From the NCBI GenBank assembly GCA_021018815.1, contig JAITYX010000021.1, forward strand, positions 6,539,001 through 6,603,000: 64,000 bases of DNA, in the 5' to 3' direction. A program made the position numbers and the translations under genes. Positions 24,615-35,839 of this stretch are shown here, piece by piece. This DNA is from Talinum fruticosum. Lineage: Eukaryota > Streptophyta > Magnoliopsida > Caryophyllales > Talinaceae. Numbering within the stretch: the first letter of the stretch is position 1; the number at the start of each line of letters is the position of its first letter. The notes beneath the pieces are model-generated. The model saw only the letters and a list, made by a program, of their open reading frames with translations, had not been told where the DNA came from and did no database searches.

Positions 24615-27600
24615 GATTAGGCATCTGTTGGACTTAGTACAATGATTGTGCATCCTCTTCCCTTACCTGTGAGTCCATTAGGCTTACACCTTGTAGAGTT
24701 AATAGTTATATAAAATTGTTTTAATAAGATTATTTTGTTAAAAGTGTTTGCATTAGCTACTTATATAGAAACATCATTCTATATATTAGTTATAATTGAA
24801 TAATGTAATTAATTTGACAAAAAAATATATAAAAATGTCTTCATATATTTGATTGATTCATATATTGGATTAAAAAGCATTCAAAATTTGATTTACAAAC
24901 ACTCATGCGTGTGTGCGCAACACACAAACTTATCATATAAGATATTTTCATATATAAAGGATGTCACATGTCAATGTTAATAAATTAAAAATATTATAAC
25001 ATATTTTATAATAAAAATTAGCAAATTATACAAGTAAAATTCCTTACAACTCCTTCCAATACCTCGCAACTTCTTCCAACTCTTTGCAATTTTTTCGATT
25101 TCTTCCAATTCATATCAACTCCTTTTTATTTCTTCGAACTCCTGCTGGTCCCTAACTACTTCTAATATCCAACTCCATTTATGCAATCTAAGAACAAGCG
25201 TTTAGCTTAGTTGCAGTTTGTTGTTACTTATATGCATTATATTTTCCTTAAAGCATCATTTTGATCTCTTAGTCGTCCTTTCGGAGTAAAAAGGAAGAAT
25301 GAAACATCTTAAAGAAATATTTGAAATTAATATACCCGCAAAATTAATAAAAATTATTTTATATCTATATGAAAAACATTGTCATATAAATTGAAATCCA
25401 AATGAATGTTCTATTTAAAAAACACATGAATGGTCAAATACTATGATAATTATTGCGAATTGATTGAAATCCTCTTGTGGGTTTGGATGGGTGTTAATGA
25501 TACATATCTAGTGTTGATTTGGTGAAAGGAACCACATAATTTTGAAGGGGACAATGCAAGAAATTATTAGTAGGCCACAACATGAATTGATGGCCAACAA
25601 ACCCTTCGATCGATTTATGAAATAATATTTTGTACGAATCATAAATAGTTTCACGCAATTCGATCGGTGGAGGATAACCTTTGCTAAAACTTATCATCAT
25701 ATGGGAATGACCCTACGTACTTTCCATCTCTTTAATTTCATTGCCCATTGCATTGGAAAGCAACATAACGTAATTACCCATTTTATTCAACTTAGCTTTC
25801 GATTTTTAACCAAAACGCACCAAAATCATGTCACATCATTTAGCTTCAATGTCTACCGTTACAATTCTATACCATAAGTCCAAATTTGTGTGCCAAATAA
25901 TGGGGGAACTGATGAGATTATGCTCAAATACATATAAGCACGATAAAAATATCCCAGAAAGATCGAAGTGTATAAATGTGATAGAATATTATACCTCGTA
26001 CTCTCTCTCAAGAAATATCGTACAAATTTATGTAAGTAAAATTAATTCGTATGTAGCGCATGATTCAACGACGATAAATGTGTTTTCGATATAGTAAGTT
26101 AATGTATGATAAAATCAGAGGGATATGTGTACTTTGCTGGGTAACCAAGCAGTAGTAGCATAATGGATGGGGTAGGAGAGAGTGTATGGGTGACGTGACA
26201 TTTTCAGGTTCATTGGGTAACAAAGTGATAATTCAATTTTAAAGTTTTCTAATTTCTCTTCAAAAGGACTAGTTTTTTTGTGAATATGTTCTCTGTGTAT
26301 ATGTAAAAATTATTTATGAGCAGGAATATCATAATTTATAGATGTAGCCAATCGAGATCCCACAATTCACATGGTATTGATACCTTTTTCATAAATATGT
26401 TCTTATTCTATATGTAAAAACTTTTTATAAGAGCGAATATCATACTTTATACATATAGCAATTTAAAATTTCACCTATATGATATTGTCGCATTTTTTGT
26501 AAATATGTTTTCATATATATATAAATCATTTATGAGAGCGAATATTATAATTCTTCCATTGAGTAAGATGCAACAAATTAAGAACCTACAATTCAGATGG
26601 TATTGCTAGATTTTATCATCCGAGATTTCCATTCTTATATCAGCATGACAAAAAGAAAAAGAAAAAAAAGGTTGACAGTTGGTAGAATATAACAATGATG
26701 ATGAATCACGAAGGACAGCTGTCAAGACGGCAACTGCTGATGCCGTGGAATAATCCAAATCAATGGATGAAAATTTTCTCAGATCTTGATTCTTTACTAG
26801 ATCAAGCTAAGGGCGAATGAGATGAACATCGTGAGGCTGTAATAAGATTGTAGAAGTAGTACTGGAAAAGAAAGGTAGTAAAAAATTAGAAGGCGGAGAG
26901 AGAAGGAAAAGGAAAGGTGGGGTTGTGGAGGAGAGAGAAAAGAATGCAAGTTGATGGATAAATAGACGCATCAATGGATGGACGGATGGAGGGGCAGATG
27001 AGATGCAGGCTTATGCTGGGGTTTTATTTGCTTAAATTTGACGAACCCCAAAACCATTCCATATATGGAAATTTTGTAAAGTGGTAGGGAACACATGTTC
27101 AATATTATTCATGTACCCCTTTATTTCGTCATTATCCTACCATGCACATTATACTCTCTACACAGAGAGAGAGAGAGAGAGAGAAGAGATAAATCAGTAA
27201 ACGCTAACGTTCAAGCGTGTCCCAGAAAGGGAAACCCCTGCAAAAGTTTAGGTGGGGGGTTGCCTGTGACTGTGAGTGTAGCAGTACTGGGTGCGTGAGT
27301 GAGTGAGTGAGGGAATGAAGAAAGCGATGTATCGAGAGTAAACTGCGTACACCACATGTTAAGGCCCATCGTCTTTCCTATACAGACAGAGACAACCACG
27401 CCCAGCCCATCAAACTTCAATTCCTGCTCAAACAAACAAACACACACCCTAACCTTTGACTTTATCTACCATATACTCACTGTTATTATCTACTGGGTAA
27501 TAAAACTTTACCAAAGCTATGTCTACTTCCCCATTTACGTATCTACTGAGCTTCGGATCAAAACTTTACACAAGATGGCTGACCAATGAGCCTACCTTAT

Positions 27601-30600
27601 CATCTCGAAGAGGATAAGATATTTCTCTTATAAGATCAAATGTAGACTCTGTTTTTTATAGAGTTCAAAAGCTTATACATAAGAAAAATATAATTACTTA
27701 TTTAACGAGTTTACTTTTGAATTTGATTTGAATTTTCATGACACATTAATTGTCAGATGAAAAATAAAAATTTTAAGAAATAAGCTAACAATTACTTATA
27801 TACTCCAATATAATTGTGTATGAATAAGATACCTAGTTTGTTCTCGACACTTAATGACAACTACTTATGATAGGACCACCTTAATTTCAAAGGTCCCTTT
27901 TTTATACCAATGAGGAAGGGATAGAGGGAAAATATTCCATGAGTCATGATGCATATGATATTTGAAATCCCATTGAACCAATCATCTCCCCAAAATATGA
28001 TCTCCTTCTCTCTTCTTTTGAGTCCCGTCTCCACCACACACACATGATCATACAGTAGCACCAAAGCAAATCCCAAAAAGAAAAATATTCACACAAGCCA
28101 CTCAATGTAGACATAGCATAAAATTGATTCCCTCCTATGGAAGCAATCCTATAAATAGTAAGCTGGGAAGCCCCACCATCTCAAAAAAAAAAAAAAAAAA
28201 AAAGTTGGGGAGGGTGCATGATCTATAGGCACACTCACACACCCTTTTTCACTTTGATCCAATTGAGGCATGCCCCTATAAATCTTTTTTCTTTCAAAAG
28301 TATTTTCTCAAAATTTATTGGTGGACCCATTTTACCCATCCTGTCTTTAATAGTACATTGTCCTTTATAGGTCACTCACATGATATATTACCCCTCTCGT
28401 TTCACCAACTTTCACCATGAACCAATTGAAGACCATGCATGCCATGGTAAAAGAAGGGGGAGGAAGAGTTATGGTAGGAAGGACAGATGAAACTCTCTTC
28501 CCTCCCAAATCGAACCCCCCAAAGCTACAGTGCTTGTATCGTGGAATTAAGACTAATAGTCCCAGTCACATGTCATTAGATGGAAAAAGGAAAGAAAATT
28601 AAGTGTGATTTTAGGGTTAAAAAATTCAATTTTTTTATCTTTTACAAATCTCAAGTCTATAAATTCGAAATTATTTAATAATATTTACACAAACTAAGTA
28701 CGAACAAGAAATATCAGCCAAAAGAAAGGGAAAAACGAAAAAGGTGTATTGTAATGTCAATAATCAACATGTCATAGGAATCAGAGTTAGTACTGGATTT
28801 AGCAGAAGGAAAGAATCTAAAACGAAGGCAAATGTTGAATAGATCAAATGTTGCTGTGTTCCCCAAACCTAACAAGTAACTATTAAAAGGAAATAACTAT
28901 TTTTTTCCTATTTATTGAAAAATACCTTTTTTAGGGTACTTTGACTAAAAGATTAATTTCATTTGAAGAAGTGAGTGACTTGAAATTTTTATAATAAATT
29001 ATATATATACTTAAAAAATTTGGATCGATTTTGGTTCTAAAATTTATTTTATGAGTCAATTTAATTTTGGACACATCTGGACAATCAAGATATTCAGTTA
29101 AATTCTGTCACAAAAATAATTTCATTTAGACGCTCCAAATGTTCATATAAAAAATACAAAGAATTAGTATTCCCTCACTATAAACTCGGGTTTATATACC
29201 CAAATTATTACAAATGGTATTTTATTTTATTGATTTTTTAAAACTCATTCCCTTATTTCCATGGTCCCCTTCCCAATTCAAAAGCGATAAGTTTCCTCTC
29301 TTAAATTTTGTCATGTAATCGAATTTAATATATAATAACATAACTTTTGAATCAAAAGAAAGTGTCATGCATATGATTTTTCTTATTCAAAAATAGTTTG
29401 TATTTTATGTTTGACTAAAATTAAATGTGCATATTTTATTCACAAAAATTTAAAATAGGAAAGAAACAAATGTTTAATACGAGATTTGTTACAATGATAA
29501 AATATATGGATAAATATTGATGGAAACAACATTAATTCACAATGTTGCACGAAAAGAGAGTCAGAGTAAAATATTTTTAGACCAATCAAAGTGTACTTTT
29601 CGAAGACAAGGGAACCCCTATATTATTATTTTTTTAGCACTATAAAACATATCAATGACGCCCGCAATGACCTCAACCTCCTTAATCAAAATATTTTATT
29701 AGTGACAAAAACATATATAATTTTTTATATGAAAAATATAACATAATTATCATTAGAAATCGACATTCATGTCAGTCCATATTGATCATTATTATAATCA
29801 GAAAAATTGGTTGTACTTAATAGTCTAATATAGTAGTTATGTTGTTCTAATCTTGAGACAAATCTGGTGCAATTCCAATCTAGAGACAGTTATATACTTT
29901 GCTTAATCAGACATCATTTGTTTATTTTATCCAAAATAATCAACCATTTGCAACACTCATCAATACTAATTATGATTAATAATAAACTAAGTCGTTTTAC
30001 TCAAATGGTCGTATCTGCTTTTAAAAGATGAGAGAACGACATATATACTTAACTATATATATGGTCCCGAGATAAAGAGCAGAAGATACGAGAAAAGTTA
30101 TACGTTAGTTTATTACTAAAATTGTGATGGATTCGAATATACCTGCAACCACTTGCCAATAATGGTAGCCTTAAACTTACAAAATCAACTTAAATCATGC
30201 AACAGTTGGTGACAAATTGTTAATATAATATTAGGTTAATTAGAAATCTTTGCCTCATAAGATGTTATCCAATAGATAATGTCAATCATTCAACAATTAA
30301 TTATTATTTATTGTTTAATATATGCTCTTAAATGCCTCAAGGAATCAGTCTGTAATCCTCGTAGACTCGAACGTGGTCAAAAATTCCAACGCACTAACCA
30401 GTCTAGAGATTTCCTAGGCGATGCCCTCTTTGGCCAGCAAGAGCCAACTCTCCTTTTTGGTTTTTAGGCTAAAAAAAGTATTGGACGAGACGTAAAAATT
30501 GATACATCTGCTTTCATGTGTTACGTGAATATTTTTTAAAACGTATATTTCTCATCTGAAGTAATTCAAATCAAAATGAACATGCTGAGAGAGATTAGCA

Positions 30601-30769
30601 AAATAAAATCGAGAAATCCCAAAATCTAAAATAAAGTCTGTAAAAATTCTGGCAATCAACTTATCTTTTCGAAAGTTAATATGCCAATAAGTTGATTAAT
30701 AGTCACGTTAAATCATTAGATGCAAATATGCAATGCTTTAATTGGCAAAACTGTTTTTGAAATGACAAG

Positions 30770-30838
<69 letters not shown>

Positions 30839-32222
30839 CCATTAAGGTTTCATTTTCTAGGATTTTGTGAGCAACAAACAAGGCCATAAAAAGTTTCAGA
30901 ACCTTTCAGTCCATGGAGAAGCCAGATTTGTGAAAATTCGATTTATGTTGGGACTTAGAATTTATCCGGCTGAAATTAGAATTTATCCCACTGGTTTAGT
31001 ATTGGCGTGTCCGATATTCAGATTTTGATTCCAAATATTTATTAGATTGAAACTCAATTTCTCAACCTCAAAACCAATAATTTTTTAAAGCAAGCAGCTT
31101 TTTCTAAGGAAAAAAATTATATAATGCCAAAGTTTATAATAGGAAAGTAAAAGTTTTAAATTAGAATACTTTTCAAAAAAGTAACGATTTTTTAAAATTA
31201 TAAATAATTGATATTTTGGTTAAAGGGAGCAAAGAGCATAGGACGTATTCTACAAAATGTGTACTTTAAATTTAAGTTAAAAAATTAAAAAATCAAGTTA
31301 TTAGAAAACCAAAAGGAGGTGGAAGGAGTATGAAAAAATTAAAAGATAAGCCTTCCAACTAAAAAAAAATATATGCTCTTCAAATAATACAAAAATATTT
31401 TAAAAAACGTTAAAATTATTGAACATAATAGAAACCTTATTCTTACACCCATCCTAAAATGAAACACTACACCTACTGTAATTTCAACATGCTTAAACCG
31501 ATAGGGAAAAAAAAACCCCCAAGAGGTTGCTTTTGTGCTTAACAATTAACAAGATATCTTCTCCAATTAAAATTTAAAAAATTGCCCAAAATGCAAGTCT
31601 TTTAAGTATAAGAACTTTTGAGAAGTGGTCCGCTAATTAATAAAGTAATAAACGTGTCTTTCAAGTGCTAATTTATCTCCTAATTATCCAATGAAAATAA
31701 CAAAATATCTTCAAAGGATTTCAATTTCTTCTTCCTCAACTCTTCCACCCAAAAAAAAAAAAAAGGGAAATTGATAGCCATTTGGACATATAAGGCAGTT
31801 TTGGAAAGATGGTTATCCAAACTCCAACTCATAATTTTAAAGTATCATCTGTCTATCCTTCCATATTTTTTTAATAACAAAATTGTAGAGGCTGGGTATC
31901 TCAAATTTTTGTAAATTAAAAAAGGGCAATTATTGTCTAACGTTCCATAAAAGGAAATGTGATCACAAAATTTATGAGAAATGCAGGAGAAGAGGTCTCT
32001 CTCAGAAATCACAATGAAAAAACAGCCAAATCTGACTGCTTTATAGACGATAGAAGAGAAAGAGAAAGAGAACTGATTCGAAGGGCAAACTCCCCTTAGA
32101 AAAAGACCATTCATCACCATCCGGGTGATATTTCCCAGACCCCTTCTCATTTTTGGCCATCTGAAAGCCTCTGCTCTCTCTCCTCTCTGCTCTACAAACT
32201 TCAAGCAATTTTTCCTGTCGTC

Positions 32223-32226
<4 letters not shown>
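24615..32226. other. Long intergenic stretch
   Basis: No coding exon recognised in 7.6 kb. Contents: a GTTGTAAG-type array in reverse orientation (25035-25150), a GA tract (27166-27184), an A-run (28182-28203) and a long TA tract (30772-30834). Short frames at 25828, 27861, 28417, 30279 and 31339 show no family motif. The 3' flank of the AP2 gene ends this interval. Confidence 0.5.
30772..30834. repeat. (TA)n microsatellite, about 63 bp
   Basis: Uninterrupted TA tract in AT-rich DNA. Confidence 0.95.

Positions 32227-32259
<33 letters not shown>
32227..32259. repeat. (CT)n microsatellite
   Basis: Pure CT tract of 33 bp downstream of the AP2 gene. The minus-strand frame at 32041-32265 with an RERERE run is an artefact of it. 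Confidence 0.9.
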
Positions 32260-32261
<2 letters not shown>

Positions 32262-32565
32262 CCACTGATCATGAGACCAGATTCCACCAGACAGCCATAA
32301 AAGTAAACAAAAAAATCAAAGAAACTGATGGAAATTTTAGTGAAAATAGCATTCAATTCACTTGTTTCCTTGTTAGCGTAGCCAATTTAAGCTAATACAC
32401 ATGAAAATTTCCCATCTTTTTGCTGCATTTCCCACAAGCTGATCCAAGAACCAAGGGAAAAACAAGAAGAAGAAGAAGAAAACTAGAGTCAATAGAGCAT
32501 TGAGCTTTACATAAATGATGATCAACTGTGGGGTTAATTAGGCAATTAGAGAGAAGAATAGGGGA

Positions 32566-32710
32566 TCACGAGGGTCTCGTAAGAGGGTGGAAGGCGTTAG
32601 GAGGTGGGGGCATCCAGTATTGAGGTGGGGGTCTGGAAATCATCTGCTGTGAGAATCCTGATGATGCTGCAGCAGTTGCAAACACTTGGGGTTGCCCCGC
32701 TTGCCATTGC

Positions 32711-32753
<43 letters not shown>

Positions 32754-35510
32754 GGTGTTGTTGTTGCTGCTGCTGTTGTTGATTCTGATTAGTTTCATTG
32801 CTGCCGCTTGGAAACTGAATCTGATCCCATTAGCACAATACTTAGCTGATCAAATCAATCAAAGCACACAGAAATGTGCAAAGTGCGGCATTGCATGAAG
32901 TATGAACATTATTATGTGTACTCACATGGTAATTCGAGGGATTGATGTGTGGAGGGATGAAGATGGGTATCTGGGTATCTCCTGGCCGCCTAAATTGGCC
33001 TCCGAATCGATGCATCTCGTTCGGCTTTAGTGTGGTCGGAGATGATTGGAGGTGGGTTTGGCTCAAGAGCTGCATTGTCTCTGCTTCACTATATCCCTCT
33101 CTCTGTCTCCCTTGATCACTCTCACTTCTGTATGCCTCCTGCTCCTAACAAATATTTTATAACAAACAAGGGGTAAATGGCCATAGCCATGTGGAAATAT
33201 TGAATACCCACCACATGCATAGGAATGAAATGAAGAGTTTGAATGGTGTGATCGGTAAATATGATAAGAAAAATATCTAACCTTAGGCCTAGAGCCTTGA
33301 TTTTGCCAATTGACATCAAGTTGCATTGAGGTTGGATATTGCTGATCCAATGGCGGGTTTGGTTGAAAGTCTAGGTTATTTTTCCTAGAGCTCGATCCTC
33401 CTCCTCCTCCTCCCACTCCTCCTCCCAAGCTCAAATCAAGATTGTGTTCAGCAGCAGCACTCCCACCACTCCCTGAACATTCTGCACATTTTTAAAAAAT
33501 ATACATCAGATAATTATTATAGCTTATACTACTACAATAGGGCATATATCACACAATTCCCTTGTTTAACTACCAGCAGCTTTGAATTCGTCTTCGTAAA
33601 TGGTTGGATCAAAGTTAGTAACTGCGTCTTTCCCATTGCACTTAATCGCTGCCTTATCATAAGCCCTACATCAAGAAAATACACATCCCATGTCATCACA
33701 AATGCATTAGATCAATAAACATTATCCAATCCATGTCCATGAAAGAAAGAGTGTACGAAACACACCTTGCAGCTTCAATTTCGGTATCGAAGAGTCCCAA
33801 ATAGACGTACCTAAAGAAAGGAACATTTGCCATTTATTTGATAGTATGAAGAATTAAGATAGGAAGAACATAGAGAAGTGGAAGAGAAGAATAGAAGAGG
33901 AAAGAAGACTACTTTTTGCCTAAGAATTGGCCCATACGAGCCTCCCATCGGCCACATTTGTGCAAGGTGACGCCCCTATACTTGGAGCTGCCCCTAGGGA
34001 ACCCGGTACTTTGTCGCCGTAGTACGTGAACAAATTCCTCCTTTGTTAGATTCCCCATCTGTTTCATTTTTTTTTCACACATTCACGTTAGTAATCTAAT
34101 ATCTCATATTGTATATGTTATTTTCATTTAATTGGTAGTATCAGTCCATTCATAATTATTTAATTTAGGGTATACCAGAACCGGCAGTTCTTGTAATTCA
34201 GGGGTGAGAGTTCTATATCTGACCCTCCATTCCATCTAAGTGGGACTTTTAGGTTAGATTTGGGTTTGGATTTGGATTTAAAAGATAAAGTGGGGTGGAA
34301 CAAGATAAGGCAAAAATGCCCATAAAACCAACCAACAAGCACCTCTGTCTCTCTCTCTCTATCTGTCTGGATGGATGGATGGAGTTTGCACAAACCTGTT
34401 TAAGGTCGTCTTGGTAGTCTTCAAGGCTGAAGTTAATGTCTGCATCAACACCTCTGAACTTAATGGCAGCTCTGTCATATGCTCTGCAACCACCCGCACA
34501 AAAAGAGAAGACAAATACACTATTTTTAGACCAGAATTACTAGACTTTTCTCACACTAATTATTCTCAATCATTTCACCTCCAACAACACAAACGGATTG
34601 TTTTTGACTCAAAATCGGCAATCGGAAATCAAGAGAGAGAAAGACAAACAGAGAACTCACCGAGCAGCTGCGTGTGCTGTGTCAAATCCACCTGTTGGGG
34701 CGCCAAATCAAACCATAATTATCAGTACCAACTTCGTAATCACCATAATAAAAAGGGGGTTGGAAGCTAAAAGATTGAATTTTTAAGAAATGAAAAATTA
34801 AGACATACCCAGATAAACTTGCTTCCCGCAATCCCTGATGAATCAAAGCCCAACACAAGAAAAAGATTAAAAATTTATCTCATCTACCATCCCCACCAAA
34901 TTTTTGCAGAGAGAGAGAGAGAGAGACTGACCATATGTGGGATTCCCACCGGCCAGTTCTCCGATAATAAGTGACGCCGCGATACTGAGAGCTCCGGGAA
35001 CGTGGGCCCCGGCGGCTCTTCTTCATGGGCTGGGCCAAGTCGACAGGCTTATTCGCTCCGGAGCCCACGACGGCCTCCGATGAGTGGGTGAACTTCACCC
35101 CGGCCCAATGGGCCCTCGGAAACCCGGCGGCGGAGGAGGGGAAGGGTCCCCATCTCCGGCGGCGTTGGTTTCCATGCCCACCGGGAAGAACTGGTGGGTT
35201 ACCGGAGTTTCGCCGGAGAAGGTGGAATTCTCGGCCTGATCGTCGGTGTTGTTGGTGTGAGTTACCACAGAGAAGCCGAATATCATTCTGTTGCTGCTGG
35301 AGCTGCTACTTCGCTTGTTTCTGTCTTCTCCTTCTTCGGCGTCGGATCTGTCGCCGTCGTCGACAACCACGACCGATGAGCTGGAATTGGATCCAGGCTT
35401 CCCTTGTCGTCGTCCCCCTCGAGCGACGTCGTTTTCTGGGAGGAGCAGCCCTCTGATTCATCGTAGCCCCTCGTTGTCTCGTCGTCAGGGGAGCCATTCA
35501 GATCCCACAT
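32566..35510 (-). CDS. AP2: APETALA2-type transcription factor (two AP2 domains), 10 exons
   Basis: Nuclear DNA-binding regulator of the euAP2 clade, which controls floral organ identity and phase change. Exons (minus): 34932-35510, 34809-34834, 34661-34691, 34396-34483, 33913-34058, 33766-33810, 33574-33665, 33282-33481, 32926-33144, 32566-32820; all introns are GT-AG, and the 26-, 31- and 45-nt exons follow the usual AP2 gene plan as I recall it. The protein starts MWDLNGSP and has a basic nuclear signal [18 protein letters not shown]2 repeat 1 ([18 protein letters not shown] to ADINF), linker [19 protein letters not shown]2 repeat 2 ([17 protein letters not shown] to AVTNF), an EAR-type repressor motif HNLDLSLG, a polyQ tract and the clade tail [10 protein letters not shown]. 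Exon 1 needs one extra base at each of two places (CCC runs 35401-35403 and 35123-35125) to stay in frame; with both, about 560 residues result. The clade is AP2/TOE3 rather than TOE1, judging from the N-terminus. Confidence 0.93.
32652..32672 (-). promoter_or_regulatory. miR172 target site in the last AP2 exon
   Basis: On the minus strand the 21 bases read CTGCAGCATCATCAGGATTC plus a final T, which as I recall is identical to the canonical miR172 site of plant AP2 genes. It encodes part of AAASSGF. This predicts control of the mRNA by miR172 (cleavage and translational repression), established for the family. The site is intact even though exon 1 upstream has frame breaks. Confidence 0.96.
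32707..32781 (-). repeat. Polyglutamine (CAA/CAG) tract in the AP2 gene
   Basis: 25 codons: 8 Gln, one His, then 16 Gln, mostly CAA. The tract keeps the frame between the NQN segment and WQAGQP. Long CAA runs are length-variable, so this tract may differ between alleles. Confidence 0.9.
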
Positions 35511-35518
35511 TTCTTCTT

Positions 35519-35719
35519 TCCTCTCTCTCTCTCTCTCTCTCTTTCTTAATTCAACCTCTGTTCTCGAACAACAGAGTCAGCCAATCAAATTCAGAGGAAC
35601 CCAAATCAGGAACACTCTCATCAAAGAGCCACTCTCTCTCTCTCTCTCTCTCTCTCTAGATTGGGGTTGCAGTATTTTAAATAGAGAGAAAAAGATGGAA
35701 AAGACGAGGGCTTTAAAGT

Positions 35720-35750
<31 letters not shown>

Positions 35751-35830
35751 AACAGAAAACCTACGACTGAAAATGTGAGCTGTATGTTACCCAAGAGGAG
35801 ATAAAGATAGAGAGAGAGAGAGAGAGAGAG
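35519..35830. repeat. Cluster of CT/GA microsatellites in the AP2 5' region
   Basis: CT tracts at 35519-35543 and 35632-35657 and GA tracts at 35723-35751 and 35810-35830. On the AP2 coding strand the first two are GA repeats in the 5' leader. Opposite-strand orientation of the outer pair could allow a stem. Confidence 0.9.
35671..35683 (-). promoter_or_regulatory. Candidate TATA box of the AP2 gene
   Basis: Minus strand reads TATTTAAAATACT, 161-173 bases upstream of the ATG. Transcription would then start near 35645, within the microsatellite cluster. No other strong TATA was seen nearby. Confidence 0.4.
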
Positions 35831-35839
35831 CAGACCTTT

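Noticed and set aside
32041..32265. Basic RERERE-containing protein and similar frames at 1636, 12825, 27095, 35635
   Set aside because: Produced by GA/CT microsatellites; no conserved sequence around them.
32604..32898. Plus-strand poly-Val and poly-Leu frames
   Set aside because: Shadows of the AP2 polyglutamine tract on the opposite strand.
33063..33434. 123-residue minus-strand frame as one exon of AP2
   Set aside because: It reads through intron 8; the GT at 33280-33281 and the AG before 33144 join in frame and give the expected family sequence.
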